Positions 25,672 through 36,925 of a stretch of 64,000 nucleotides of DNA are shown piece after piece. Each line of letters opens with the position of its first letter. Position 1 is the first letter of the stretch. Location: NCBI RefSeq assembly GCF_002999235.1, contig NZ_CP027236.1:1550001-1614000 (forward strand), written 5' to 3'. A program made the position numbers and the translations under genes. This stretch comes from Actinomyces sp. oral taxon 897. GTDB lineage: Bacteria; Actinomycetota; Actinomycetes; Actinomycetales; Actinomycetaceae. The notes beneath the pieces were generated by a model. The model was not told the DNA's origin and did no database searches. It saw nothing but the letters and a program-made list of their open reading frames with translations.

Positions 25672-26041
25672 CCTTGTCCCGCCTACCGGTTAGGGGTGCA
25701 CGTCCGTGCAGCTGCCTTGCCCATCCTCTCATACCTGGGCGAGAGTGGATCCTGTCACCACAATCCGGTCGCCACGGGCCGGTCGCCGCCCGGCCTCCAC
25801 CGCCCGGCCCCGGCCAGGGGCCGCCGGAGCTGGCCAGCACGCAGGCCCACACCGCGGGCCCGGTACCGCCAGCCGGACCCACACCACCGCGAGGCCCCGC
25901 CACTGCGAGACCCGCCACCAGCAGGCCCACCGTAGGCCGCGCCACCGTAGGCCGCGCCACCAGCGGCCCCACCGCAGGCCCGGTACCACCAGCCGGGCCC
26001 GAGTACAACGACGTGTACAACCAGGAGCACCAGGAGCCACC
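25672..26041. other. Divergent regulatory region of the glycerol genes, with direct repeats
   Basis: Contains repeats of CACCGTAGGCCGCGCCACC and of CAGGCCCGGTACCRCCAGCC. A less GC-rich stretch at 25725-25760 is near the regulator start. The end at 25998-26041 holds an operator-like dyad and the GGAG ribosome-binding site of glpD. Confidence 0.5.
26003..26018. promoter_or_regulatory. Candidate operator of glpD
   Basis: GTACAACGACGTGTAC has GTACA and TGTAC arms in perfect inversion, and GTACAACC overlaps its right arm. It lies 24 bp before the glpD ATG, where binding by the divergent SorC-type regulator would block transcription. From symmetry and position only. Confidence 0.4.
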
Positions 26042-27811
26042 ATGCCGTCCTCCCAGCCCCCAGCGCGGGGCGCCACACCCGCCCCCACCCAGGACACCGC
26101 GCTCAACGCCGCCCAGCGCACGCGCGCCCTGGCGGAGATGTCGTCGGCCGAGGGCCTGGACGTCCTGGTCGTCGGCGGCGGGGTCACCGGGGCCGGGATC
26201 GCCCTGGACGCCGCAGCCCGGGGCCTGCGCACCGGGATCGTGGAGATGGGCGACTGGGCCTCGGGCACCTCCTCGTGGTCCTCCAAGCTCATCCACGGCG
26301 GGCTGCGCTACCTCTACCAGCTCAACCTCGCCCTGGTCCACGAGTCCCTCACCGAGCGCGGCCGCCTGCTGACCACCACCGCCCCGCACCTGGTCAAGGC
26401 CCAGCCCTTCCTGTGGCCGCTCAGGCACCACTACGAGCGCTCCTACTCCGCCGTCGGCGTGGGCGCGTACGACGCCCTGGCCCTGGTCGGCGCCCGTGGC
26501 CGCAGGACCCTGCCGGTCCAGCGCCACCTGGGGCGCAGGGGCACCGCGGCCCTGGCCCCCGCCCTGGACACCAGCGGCCTGGCCGGGTCCATCCGCTTCT
26601 TCGACGCCCGGGTCGACGACGCCCGCCTGGTCATCGACCTGGTGCGCACCGCCGTCGGCCTGGGGGCCCTGGCCGCCAACCGCACCAGGGTCACCGGCTT
26701 CCTCACCGACGGGCGCGGCCACGTCCACGGGGCCCGCGTCACCGACCTGGCCACCGGTACCGAGCACGAGATCCGTGCCAGGTACACCATTAGCGCCACC
26801 GGGGTGTGGACCGAGGAGGTCCAGGACCTGGCCAGCGCCGACGGGGGCCTGAAGGTCCTGGCCTCCAAGGGGATCCACGTCGTGGTGCCCAGGGAAGCCA
26901 TTGACGCCCAGACCGGCGTCTTCCTGCGCACCGAGAAGTCCGTCCTGTTCATTATCCCCTGGCCCGAGTACTGGGTGATCGGCACCACCGACACCCCCTG
27001 GGACCTGGACGTCTCCAGGCCGGTGGCCACCGCCGCCGACGTCGACTACATCCTGGCGCACGCCAACTCCGTCCTGGCCCGCCCCATTACCCGGGACGAC
27101 ATTATCGGCGTCTACGCGGGCCTGCGTCCCCTGCTCCAGCCCAGGCTCAGACCGGGGGCGCAGGCGGCCTCCACCAAGGTCTCCCGCGAGCACACCGTCA
27201 CCCGTGTGGTCCCGGGCCTGACCGCCATCGCCGGCGGCAAGCTGACCACCTACCGGGTCATGGCGGCCGACGCCGTGGACCACGCCCTGGGCGAGGCCCT
27301 GGCCCGCACCCACCCCTGCGCCACGGCCGACCTGCCCCTGGTGGGGGCCGCCGGCTACCGTGCCCTGGCGGCCCGGGCGGGGCAGATCGCCGCCGAGCGG
27401 GGCTGGAGGCTGGAGCGGGTCACCCACCTGCTGGACCGCTACGGGGACGAGACCCCGGCCCTGCTGGCCTCCATTGACGCCGCCGAGGACCCCTTGGCCC
27501 GCCTGGGTGAGCCGCTGGAGTCGGCCCCCGCCTACCTGCGCGCCGAGGTCGCCTGGGCCGTCACCCACGAGGGCGCCGAGCGCCTGGACGACGTCCTGCT
27601 GCGCCGCGTGCGCCTGGACGTCTCGCGGCGCGACCACGGCCTGGGTGCCGCCGACGAGATCCTCTCCGTCATGACCCCCCTGCTGGGGTGGACCCGGCAG
27701 GAGGCGGCCGCCCAGAAGGAGGCCTACGCCCAGCGCGTGTCAGACATTACCGCCGCCGAGGCCGAGGTCACCGACGCCGCGGCCGTGGCCCACCTCAGGC
27801 AGCCCGTCTGA
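26042..27811 (+). CDS. glpD: Aerobic glycerol-3-phosphate dehydrogenase
   Basis: 589 residues. The FAD-binding fold begins at about residue 40 (DVLVVGGGVTGAGIALDAAA), followed by the family motif GTSSWSSKLIHGGLRYLYQ and later ISATGVWTEEVQDL, KGIHVVVPREAI, WVIGTTDTPWD, YAGLRPLL and IAGGKLTTYRVMA. The C-terminal DAO_C domain (LGAADEILSVMTPLLGWTRQE) ends the protein. It oxidises glycerol-3-phosphate to dihydroxyacetone phosphate and passes electrons to the quinone pool. The ATG follows two GGAG motifs; the frame is open further upstream but low-complexity. glpK follows after 240 bp. Confidence 0.96.
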   Translation: MPSSQPPARGATPAPTQDTALNAAQRTRALAEMSSAEGLDVLVVGGGVTGAGIALDAAARGLRTGIVEMGDWASGTSSWSSKLIHGGLRYLYQLNLALVHESLTERGRLLTTTAPHLVKAQPFLWPLRHHYERSYSAVGVGAYDALALVGARGRRTLPVQRHLGRRGTAALAPALDTSGLAGSIRFFDARVDDARLVIDLVRTAVGLGALAANRTRVTGFLTDGRGHVHGARVTDLATGTEHEIRARYTISATGVWTEEVQDLASADGGLKVLASKGIHVVVPREAIDAQTGVFLRTEKSVLFIIPWPEYWVIGTTDTPWDLDVSRPVATAADVDYILAHANSVLARPITRDDIIGVYAGLRPLLQPRLRPGAQAASTKVSREHTVTRVVPGLTAIAGGKLTTYRVMAADAVDHALGEALARTHPCATADLPLVGAAGYRALAARAGQIAAERGWRLERVTHLLDRYGDETPALLASIDAAEDPLARLGEPLESAPAYLRAEVAWAVTHEGAERLDDVLLRRVRLDVSRRDHGLGAADEILSVMTPLLGWTRQEAAAQKEAYAQRVSDITAAEAEVTDAAAVAHLRQPV

Positions 27812-27901
27812 AGAGGGCGCGACCCGCACCAGGGCGGGGCGACGGCGCCCGGTGCCGGGCCCCGGCGCCCACCGTCGTCCGCCACCGCTGCCCACCGCTA
27901 T

Positions 27902-27917
27902 CCGCCACCGGTGGCGG
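27902..27917. repeat. Perfect 16-bp palindrome between glpD and glpK
   Basis: CCGCCACCGGTGGCGG reads the same on both strands and sits among CCACCGCTGCCCACCGC repeats. It may terminate or attenuate transcription between glpD and glpK. The remaining spacer (27812-28051) also has a tandem CCCGCTAGCCT pair and a GAAAGGA ribosome-binding site before glpK. Confidence 0.5.
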
Positions 27918-28051
27918 GCACCGTCCTGGTCCGGCCGCCCTGCCGCCGGGCCCCCGGTCGTCCGCCCCGCTAGCCTCCCGCTAGCCTGTCCTGGTCCGCA
28001 CCCGATCGACCCGCCGCCGAGCCCGCTCACGACGCAGTGAAAGGACCGTCC

Positions 28052-29608
<1,557 letters not shown>

Positions 29609-29648
29609 CCCCGCCCGCGCCCCGCGCCCCCACCCGCCCCCACTCGCC

Positions 29649-29722
29649 GAGAACGGTACTTGTTCGCCGTGAGAACGGTACTTATTGCTCGCGAGAACGG
29701 TACTTGTTCGCCGTGAGAACGG
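29649..29722 (+). repeat. 22-bp tandem array A3 (3 units plus closing half-unit)
   Basis: GAGAACGGTACTT at 29649, 29671 and 29693, then a closing GAGAACGG at 29715. Variable parts: gttcgccgt, attgctcgc, gttcgccgt. It begins 40 bp after the glpK stop and reads in the same direction as glpK. Confidence 0.94.
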
Positions 29723-29776
29723 GCGCGCTGCCCTGGCACCTGCCGCCAGGGACCCGGCAGGAGGTGCCGGGACGCC

Positions 29777-29817
29777 GACGGCGGGGTACCAGCCGTGTCA
29801 GCTGGCACCCCGCCGTC
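29777..29817. terminator. 17-bp hairpin between glpK and ptsH
   Basis: GACGGCGGGGTACCAGC (29777-29793) and GCTGGCACCCCGCCGTC (29801-29817) form a stem with one mismatch and a 7-base loop. It serves the convergent glpK and ptsH transcripts. Confidence 0.78.
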
Positions 29818-29850
29818 GCGAGAGTGAGAGAGGTGAGCCCCGGTCGGGGA

Positions 29851-30117
29851 TCAGGCGTCGAGGTCGGTCTCCAGGAGGGCCTTGAGCTCCTTCAGGGCGC
29901 CCTCAGAGCCAGCGGCGTCAGAGGCGAGGGTCACGACGTCGCCGAAGCCGGCGCCCAGGGTCATGACACCCAGGATGGAGGAGGCGTCAACGGGGGCGCC
30001 GCCCTCCTTGGCAATGGTGACGGGAACGCCCTTCTCGGCGACAGCCTTGACGAAGGTGGCGGCGGGACGGGCGTGGAGGCCGACCTTGGAGGCGATGGTG
30101 GCGGTGACCTGGGCCAT
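29851..30117 (-). CDS. ptsH: Phosphocarrier protein HPr
   Basis: 88 residues. The active-site motif KVGLHARPAATFVKAV carries His15, which takes phosphate from enzyme I and passes it to sugar permeases. DASSILGVMTLGAGFGDVVT carries Ser46, the regulatory site used by HPr kinase in Firmicutes; Actinobacteria usually lack that kinase. AGAGCTCC in front of the ATG holds the ribosome-binding site. It stands alone, convergent with glpK and without ptsI beside it. Confidence 0.96.
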   Translation of the reverse strand: MAQVTATIASKVGLHARPAATFVKAVAEKGVPVTIAKEGGAPVDASSILGVMTLGAGFGDVVTLASDAAGSEGALKELKALLETDLDA

Positions 30118-30485
30118 GAGAGCTCCTTTAAGAGGATGGGGACGGCAGTGCGACGCCGTCAGACGCCACAGTGCCACATGACTGGGAGCAACCCGAGGGT
30201 TGCTTTGGGGCCACAGTACCGGACAATCGCCGTGCGCGCCGAGATCCTTTCGACCTGAGAGAAACATAGAAAGCGCTCCCCGTCACACCAACGACCCCCG
30301 GAGGCCGACTGGCGAGCCCACCAGTATGGTCAGGGCCACACCGTGGAGGTCCCGACGCCGGTCACGGAGACGGGTCCTGGGCGGGGGCGTCCGCCTCGGC
30401 GTACCCGACGGACAGGCCGGGTAAGAGGCTGCCACCCGGGTAAGAGGCTGCCGCTGGTGTCGGCACCGGGTGCCATCCTGGCCCT
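30118..30485. other. Divergent promoter region of ptsH and the exonuclease gene
   Basis: The stretch at 30240-30275 (TTTCGACCTGAGAGAAACATAGAAAG) is AT-richer and could hold ptsH promoter elements. At 30417-30452 CCGGGTAAGAGGCTGCC occurs twice in tandem, just before the exonuclease start. No coding frame. Confidence 0.5.
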
Positions 30486-31268
30486 ATGAGCACCACCGAA
30501 TCCGCCTCGCCCCGCCAATCTCGTCCCCGCGGACCTGAGGCCGCCCGCCCCGCCTCCTGGGTCCAGGGGCCCCTGCTCGGCTTCGACACCGAGACCACGG
30601 GCGTGGACCCGAGCCAGGACCGCCTGGTCACCGCCGCCCTGGTCTGGCGCGGCCCGCGCCGGGCCGACGGCCCACGTGCCCAGAAGGTGCGGACCTGGCT
30701 GGCGGATCCGGGGGTCGAGATCCCCGAGGCCGCCACCGCCGTCCACGGCATCTCCACGGCGCAGGCCCGCGCCCAGGGGCGCAAGATCTCCGAGGTCCTG
30801 GAGGAGGTCGCCGCGGTCCTGGCGCGGGCGATGTCGGCGGGGACGCCGGTGGTGGCCTTCAACGGCTCCTACGACCTGACCCTCATGGAGGCCGAGCTGG
30901 ACCGCCACGGCCTGCCCACGCTGCGCCAGCGCCTGGGCCGGGACCTGGGGCCCGTGGTGGACCCGCTGGTCCTGGACCGGATGGTGGACCGCTTCCGCAA
31001 GGGCAAGCGCCGCCTGGGGGACCTGACCGAGGTCTACGGGGTGAGGGTCGCCAGCAGCCTGCACACGGCCGAGGTGGACGTGGAGGCCACCCTGGACGTC
31101 CTGGAGGCCATGGTGGACGCCCACCCCCAGCTGGCGGACCTGCCCCGGGAGGATCTGGTCAGCACCCAGGCCCAGGCCCACCGGAAGTGGGCGGAGTCCT
31201 TCAACCGCTGGCTGGCTCGCCAGGACCCGGGCCGACCGGGTGCCAGCCTGTCCTGGCCCCTGCCGTAG
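30486..31268 (+). CDS. DEDDh 3'-5' exonuclease (DNA polymerase III epsilon-like)
   Basis: 260 residues. After about 25 disordered residues the fold begins LLGFDTETTGVDPSQDRLV (ExoI: Asp34, Glu36). ExoII is TPVVAFNGSYDLTLMEAEL and ExoIII has LHTAEVDVEATLDVLEAM with the His and Asp of the DEDDh class. It would bind two metal ions and trim single-stranded DNA or RNA ends. Actinobacteria carry several such stand-alone paralogues with unassigned substrates, so I give no symbol. Monocistronic. Confidence 0.9.
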   Translation: MSTTESASPRQSRPRGPEAARPASWVQGPLLGFDTETTGVDPSQDRLVTAALVWRGPRRADGPRAQKVRTWLADPGVEIPEAATAVHGISTAQARAQGRKISEVLEEVAAVLARAMSAGTPVVAFNGSYDLTLMEAELDRHGLPTLRQRLGRDLGPVVDPLVLDRMVDRFRKGKRRLGDLTEVYGVRVASSLHTAEVDVEATLDVLEAMVDAHPQLADLPREDLVSTQAQAHRKWAESFNRWLARQDPGRPGASLSWPLP

Positions 31269-31456
31269 TAGAGGCCGCGTGCCCTGGCCGGCCCCGCGCT
31301 AACGCACCCCAGCAGGCCCCGGCAGGCCCCGCAGTACTCCCGCCAGCCCCCTGGTAGCACCCCGGCGGCCCGGTAGCGCACCCGACCAGCCCCTGCGGTA
31401 GCGCCCCAAACCGGCCCCGGTAGCACCCCCGGCGAGGGCACCGGGTGCTGCCCGCC
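31269..31456. repeat. GC-rich spacer with GGTAGC repeats
   Basis: Variants of CCGGTAGCACCCC and GGTAGCGCACCC recur at least five times between the exonuclease gene and guaB, which converge here. No clean hairpin was found. Confidence 0.5.
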
Positions 31457-33034
<1,578 letters not shown>

Positions 33035-33143
33035 TCAGCACCCGCCAGCCGTCCCGGTCCATCGCCCAGGAGGGGCAAGCCTAGTGTCCCGCTCCCGGCC
33101 CGCCCCGCCACCAGGGCCCTAAAACCTCCCCATAACGTGCCCA

Positions 33144-33161
33144 CAACCAATTAAACGGTTG
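33144..33161. promoter_or_regulatory. Dyad in the guaB-whiB divergent region
   Basis: CAACCAATTAAACGGTTG has CAACC/GGTTG arms and an overlapping CCAA/TTGG pair in an AT-rich core. It lies about 150 bp before the guaB start and 190 bp before whiB. A regulator site for either gene is possible. Confidence 0.4.
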
Positions 33162-33267
33162 GACTCGCAATCGTAACTCATATTGTGAAGACGACCACTG
33201 GGGCGCCCTTGACCTGCGGGTTTTCCGGAAGGTCATTATTAAACTCTCGGAAAACATCTGTCAAACC

Positions 33268-33296
33268 TTGTCCCAACAGTTCGGGCCACCTATCAT
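33268..33296 (+). promoter_or_regulatory. Probable whiB promoter
   Basis: TTGTCC (33268-33273) and TATCAT (33291-33296) are 17 bp apart, near the vegetative sigma consensus, in an AT-rich part of the 356-bp divergent region. Transcription would start near 33303, leaving a leader of about 50 bases with GGAGGG as ribosome-binding site. Confidence 0.5.
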
Positions 33297-33351
33297 TATA
33301 AACAGGCGCATGTGCGACACCTGCACGATAGGCGTCTATCGGAGGGACACG

Positions 33352-33657
33352 ATGACGGAGAACTCACGGCTTCCAGGCCCGATCTCCGCTCTGTGGGAGT
33401 GGCAGTACGATGGCGCCTGCCTGGGGATGGACTCCTCCCTCTTCTTTCACCCTGAGGGCGAGCGAGGCTCATCGCGTCGCCGTCGGGACGAGGGCGCCAA
33501 GCTGATCTGCGGCACCTGCCCGGTTGTTGAGCAGTGCCGCGCGCACGCTCTGCGTACGCGCGAACCCTACGGAGTCTGGGGAGGTATGACAGAGGAGGAG
33601 CGTCGGGAGTGGCTCGACGCGGAGTCCCGCAGGCGCCGCCGAAGCGTGGGCGCCTGA
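33352..33657 (+). CDS. WhiB-family iron-sulphur transcription factor
   Basis: 101 residues. Cys23, Cys53, Cys56 and Cys62 (Cx29Cx2Cx5C) hold the [4Fe-4S] cluster. The turn motif YGVWGGMTEEERR and a basic RRRRR tail follow, which contact the sigma factor and DNA. The N-terminus ALWEWQYDGACLGMDSSLFF and its place near groES and guaB match the WhiB2/WhmD branch, which controls division and septation in other Actinobacteria (family knowledge, not shown here). The ATG after GGAGGG is chosen over upstream starts. Confidence 0.94.
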   Translation: MTENSRLPGPISALWEWQYDGACLGMDSSLFFHPEGERGSSRRRRDEGAKLICGTCPVVEQCRAHALRTREPYGVWGGMTEEERREWLDAESRRRRRSVGA

Positions 33658-33765
33658 GGGCAGCACGATCCCGGCCTGCGACCAGGCCGGGGTCGTGCGC
33701 GGGCTTGTGCGCCCACGCGAGCGGGCCAGGGCCCCGACAGACACGACCCGCCCCTGACAGACACG

Positions 33766-33800
33766 GCCCGCCCCCGAGAAGGTCCTTCTCGGGGGCGGGC
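33766..33800. terminator. 15-bp bidirectional terminator between whiB and groES
   Basis: GCCCGCCCCCGAGAA (33766-33780), loop GGTCC, then the exact complement at 33786-33800. Just before it a 19-bp unit GACAGACACGRCCCGCCCC is repeated in tandem, so the left arm may have been copied. Confidence 0.85.
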
Positions 33801-33841
33801 TGGTAGCTACCGGGCACCGGGGCGCGGTGCCGGCGAGGTCC

Positions 33842-34138
33842 TCAGCGGGTGATGACGGCCAGGACGTCGCGGGCGGAGAGGATGAGGTAGTCCTCACCGT
33901 CGTACTTGACCTCGGTACCGCCGTACTTGGAGTAGATGACGACGTCGCCCTCGGCGACGTCCACCGGGACGCGGTTGCCCTTGTCGTCCACGCGGCCCGG
34001 GCCCACGGCCACGACCTTGCCCTCCTGGGGCTTCTCCTTGGCGGTGTCCGGGATGACCAGACCGGACGCGGTGGTCTGCTCGGCCTCGACCGTCTGGACG
34101 ACGATGCGGTCCTCCAGCGGCTTGATGGAGATCGACAT
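33842..34138 (-). CDS. groES: Co-chaperonin GroES
   Basis: 98 residues. [20 protein letters not shown] opens the barrel, then the mobile loop region [16 protein letters not shown], and [20 protein letters not shown] near the end. It caps the GroEL chamber during ATP-driven folding. A CIRCE element lies 184 bp upstream, so HrcA control in heat shock is likely. No groEL follows: the strong terminator comes right after the gene, so groEL must be elsewhere in the genome, as in Bifidobacterium and related groups. Confidence 0.97.
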   Translation of the reverse strand: MSISIKPLEDRIVVQTVEAEQTTASGLVIPDTAKEKPQEGKVVAVGPGRVDDKGNRVPVDVAEGDVVIYSKYGGTEVKYDGEDYLILSARDVLAVITR

Positions 34139-34583
34139 TGCGGACCTCCCCTTCTCGCTTCTCAGCGTGCAGTAGAACGGCTTATTCGCCCTCCGCCGGG
34201 TGCGTCCGGCCGCCGTCGCGGGGGTCGGCCTGACGCTGGTGGAGCGCGAGTCGCAGGGCGCGTCCCGGACGTCCGCACATCCTGGCCACGCGCCTGCGCC
34301 TGCGCAGAATCTACGACGGCGTTAGCACTCAGTCAATGCGAGTGCCAACCACGGGGTGCGGTTTCGCCCGTGGCGTCACCACCCTCGTAACCGGTGAGAC
34401 CCGGCACACCAGGGCAGTCACCCGGCTGGCCCCGGCACGGGCGGCTCGGCGGCTTCGTCGAGCTCATTGGGCTGGCCCTGGAAGCAGCGTGGCCAGACCC
34501 CGGTCCGGCGTCGGCCCCGCCCTCACCGGCGCACCCGGCCGCGCCCTCACCGGCGCCGCGAGCCAGGGCCGGGCACCAGGCCG
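34139..34583. other. groES promoter region and downstream repeats
   Basis: 34139-34321 is the groES leader, 34322-34348 the CIRCE element, and 34349-34583 lies beyond the 3' end of the DUF218 gene. The last part has a tandem pair built on CGCCCTCACCGGCGC. No coding frame. Confidence 0.55.
34322..34348. promoter_or_regulatory. CIRCE element (HrcA operator)
   Basis: TTAGCACTC, nine bases AGTCAATGC, then GAGTGCCAA: one mismatch from the consensus TTAGCACTC-N9-GAGTGCTAA. It is placed upstream of groES on the strand that reads into it. HrcA bound here represses chaperonin genes until heat stress. Confidence 0.93.
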
Positions 34584-35273
34584 TCACGAGACCGACGGGC
34601 GCTGCGAGCGGGTCCAGGCCCTGGCCTCATCGACCGTGACCTCACGGTCCCCCAGGATGGGCTGACGGTCGCTGACCACGTCCCAGGCCGCCTTCATGGC
34701 CGCCACCCGCTCACGCAGCCAGCTGCGCCACCACGAGCGGGTCCCCGAGACGGTCTCGGCGTCCACCACGCCGCGGGCGTCGACCCCCACGGCCCGGCAC
34801 ACCGCCACGGCCCGGGGGGCGTGGAAGTCCTGGGTGACCATAATCGCCTGGTCCACGCCGAAGATCCGGTGGGCTCGCACGCAGGTGTCATAGGTGTCCA
34901 GCCCCGCGTAGTCCAGGGCGATCGCCTCGGGCGGCACCCCCTGCTCAATGAGGTAGGCCCTCATGGCCACCGGCTCGTTGTAGGTCATCTCGGAGTTGTC
35001 CCCCGAGACCAGGACCGCCTCGACCCGTCCGGAGGCGTACAGGCTCACCGCGGTGTCCAGTCGGCGGCGCAGGACGGTGGAGGGCGTCCCGTCGGCGTAC
35101 ACGGAGGCACCCAGCACGACGGCCACCGGGGCGGTCGACGTGTCACTGGGCGACCCCAGGGTCCTAATGCGTCCGTGGCTGAGGTGCCAGATCCACAGGT
35201 TCGGCCCCAGGACCACCGTCAGCAGCACCAGGAGCACCAGCAGGACCGTGACCCGACGGACTCGTTTCCCCAT
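34584..35273 (-). CDS. SanA/YdcF-like DUF218 membrane-anchored protein
   Basis: 229 residues. One N-terminal membrane helix (VTVLLVLLVLLTVVLGPNLW) anchors a DUF218 domain: VAVVLGASVYADGTPSTVLR, SGRVEAVLVSGDNSEM, EPVAMRAYLIEQGVPPEAI, DTYDTCVRAHRIFGVDQAI, VTQDFHAPRAVAVCRAVGVD. The pattern is that of SanA, linked in enterobacteria to envelope barrier function and vancomycin tolerance; the reaction is not established. The start is the ATG before MGKRVRR. It is divergent from the methyltransferase gene. Confidence 0.92.
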   Translation of the reverse strand: MGKRVRRVTVLLVLLVLLTVVLGPNLWIWHLSHGRIRTLGSPSDTSTAPVAVVLGASVYADGTPSTVLRRRLDTAVSLYASGRVEAVLVSGDNSEMTYNEPVAMRAYLIEQGVPPEAIALDYAGLDTYDTCVRAHRIFGVDQAIMVTQDFHAPRAVAVCRAVGVDARGVVDAETVSGTRSWWRSWLRERVAAMKAAWDVVSDRQPILGDREVTVDEARAWTRSQRPSVS

Positions 35274-35438
35274 GCCTCCTCCTCCTTCCCCACCGGCGGC
35301 ACGGTGAGCCGGCCAGAGCCGACCCAGGGCGTCACTGTAGCCCTTGGAAGGTGACAGGACGCTGGGAACACCCGGAACGTCATGGGACACACACCCGGCC
35401 CCGCGCGAGCCGGGGCGTGTCAGAGCCGAGGCCGTGGA

Positions 35439-36779
35439 ATGATCACGGAGGTGACCGCCACGCAGGACGCCCTCGCCCCGCTGCTCACCCCCGCCGGGTG
35501 GGCGCTGCTCGCCACCCTGCCGCCCTACCGGCAGGACGAGGCCCTGGCGCTCGGTGAGCGCCTGCGCGCCCAGGGGCACTCCCCCGACCTGGTGGCCGCG
35601 GCCCTGACCCAGCAGCGCCTGCGCGCCCGGGCGGCGGCCAAGTTCGGCCCCTTCGCCTCCACCATGCTCTTCACCCCCGACGGCCTGGAGCAGGCCACCC
35701 GCCTGGCGGTCGCGGCCCACCACGCCGCCCGCTACCAGCGCGCCGGGACCACCCGGGTCGCGGACCTGGGCTGCGGGATCGGGGGAGACGCCCTGGCCCT
35801 GGCCGGCCTGGGCCTGGGCGTCCTGGCCGTGGAGAGGGACGAGGCGACGGCGGCCCTGGCCACGGTCAACCTCATGCGCTTCCCGGAGGTCACGGTCCGC
35901 TGCGCCGACGCCCGGGAGGTGGACCTGGTCGCCGAGGGGGTGGACGGCGTCTTCGCCGATCCCGCCCGGCGCTCCGGCGGACGGCGGCTGACCGACCCCG
36001 AGCAGTGGTCCCCGCCCCTGAGCACGGTCCTGGCGTGGCGCGAGCAGGTGCCCGCCCTGGGGGTGAAGGCCGCCCCCGGCATCGACCACGCCCTCCTGCC
36101 CGCCGACGCCCACGTCCAGTGGGTCAGCGTCGACGGCGGCGTCCTGGAGGCGGACATCTGGTGCGGCCCCCTGGCCCTCGAGGGCCCCGGCCGCTCCGCC
36201 CTGGTCCTGCGCAGCGCGCCCGCCGCCACCAGCGGGGCGGGTACCAGCGGGGACGGCCCGGACGCCGTCGCCCGCCCCGCCGTCGCCCGCCTGAGCGACC
36301 CGGAGTGCACCGACCCCACTACCCCGCCGCTCCAGCTGCCCCCGATCGCGGGGCAGGAGGAGCTCGGCGAGTACGTCCTGGAGCCCGACGGCGCCGCCAT
36401 CCGCGCCGGGCTGGTGGCCCACCTGGCCTCCCGCGCCGGGGCCACCCCCCTGGCACCCCGGATCGCCTACCTCACCGGCCCCCGCCTGCCCGGGACGGAC
36501 CTGGCCCCCTTCCTGCGCGCCTGGCGGGTGCGCGAGGTGCTCCCGCTGCACCTCAAGGCGCTGAGGGCCCGGGTGCGCGAGCAGGGGATCGGCCGCCTGG
36601 AGATCCACCGGCGGGGGGTGGACGTCTCCCCCGACGCCCTGCGCGCCTCCCTGCACCTGGAGGGCCAGGCCTGCGAGACCTGGCTCCTGACCCGGCTGGG
36701 TCCCGGCGGGCCGGACCCCCGGGACCGGGGACCGCGGGGAGCCGTCCTGGTGGTCGACCCCGTCCCCCTGGCCTCCTGA
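35439..36779 (+). CDS. SAM-dependent methyltransferase with THUMP-like domain
   Basis: 446 residues. A helical N-terminus (LTPAGWALLATLPPYRQDEA) is followed by a class I methyltransferase with motif I TRVADLGCGIGGDALALAGL, acidic loop VLAVERDEATAALATVNL and motif IV FADPARRSGGRRL, where DPAR replaces the usual DPP. The C-terminal third (EYVLEPDGAAIRAGLVAHLA, GIGRLEIHRRGVDVSPDALR) is the THUMP-like part seen in actinobacterial homologues annotated as possible RNA methyltransferases. A Ser/Gly/Ala-rich loop lies near 265-280. Substrate unknown. Confidence 0.86.
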   Translation: MITEVTATQDALAPLLTPAGWALLATLPPYRQDEALALGERLRAQGHSPDLVAAALTQQRLRARAAAKFGPFASTMLFTPDGLEQATRLAVAAHHAARYQRAGTTRVADLGCGIGGDALALAGLGLGVLAVERDEATAALATVNLMRFPEVTVRCADAREVDLVAEGVDGVFADPARRSGGRRLTDPEQWSPPLSTVLAWREQVPALGVKAAPGIDHALLPADAHVQWVSVDGGVLEADIWCGPLALEGPGRSALVLRSAPAATSGAGTSGDGPDAVARPAVARLSDPECTDPTTPPLQLPPIAGQEELGEYVLEPDGAAIRAGLVAHLASRAGATPLAPRIAYLTGPRLPGTDLAPFLRAWRVREVLPLHLKALRARVREQGIGRLEIHRRGVDVSPDALRASLHLEGQACETWLLTRLGPGGPDPRDRGPRGAVLVVDPVPLAS

Positions 36780-36880
36780 GCCGCCCGGAGCCCGACTGAG
36801 CCGCCCGGCCGCCCCGCCCGGGCAGGTAGCCCCTCCTGAGCCGCCTGCCCCAGGGCCCGGACAGTCGTCCTTGTCAGACC

Positions 36881-36894
36881 GTTGCACGTGAAAC
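36881..36894. other. parS-like 14-mer
   Basis: GTTGCACGTGAAAC differs at one base from the central 14 of the ParB site consensus TGTTTCACGTGAAACA; 13 of the full 16 match. It lies 32 bp before the carboxylate-amine ligase gene. It may be a weak ParB site or chance. Confidence 0.3.
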
Positions 36895-36925
36895 CGGCAG
36901 CCTCATCGACTGAATCGAGGGATCC

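Noticed and set aside
25637..27637. 666-codon minus-strand frame over glpD
   Set aside because: Antisense shadow of glpD with Gly/Val/Gln-rich content and no family features.
29649..29722. Array as a rho-independent terminator
   Set aside because: The 4-bp half-site dyads are weak and no T-run follows. A separate strong hairpin 55 bp further on already serves the gene, and arrays A2 and A7 lie upstream of genes.
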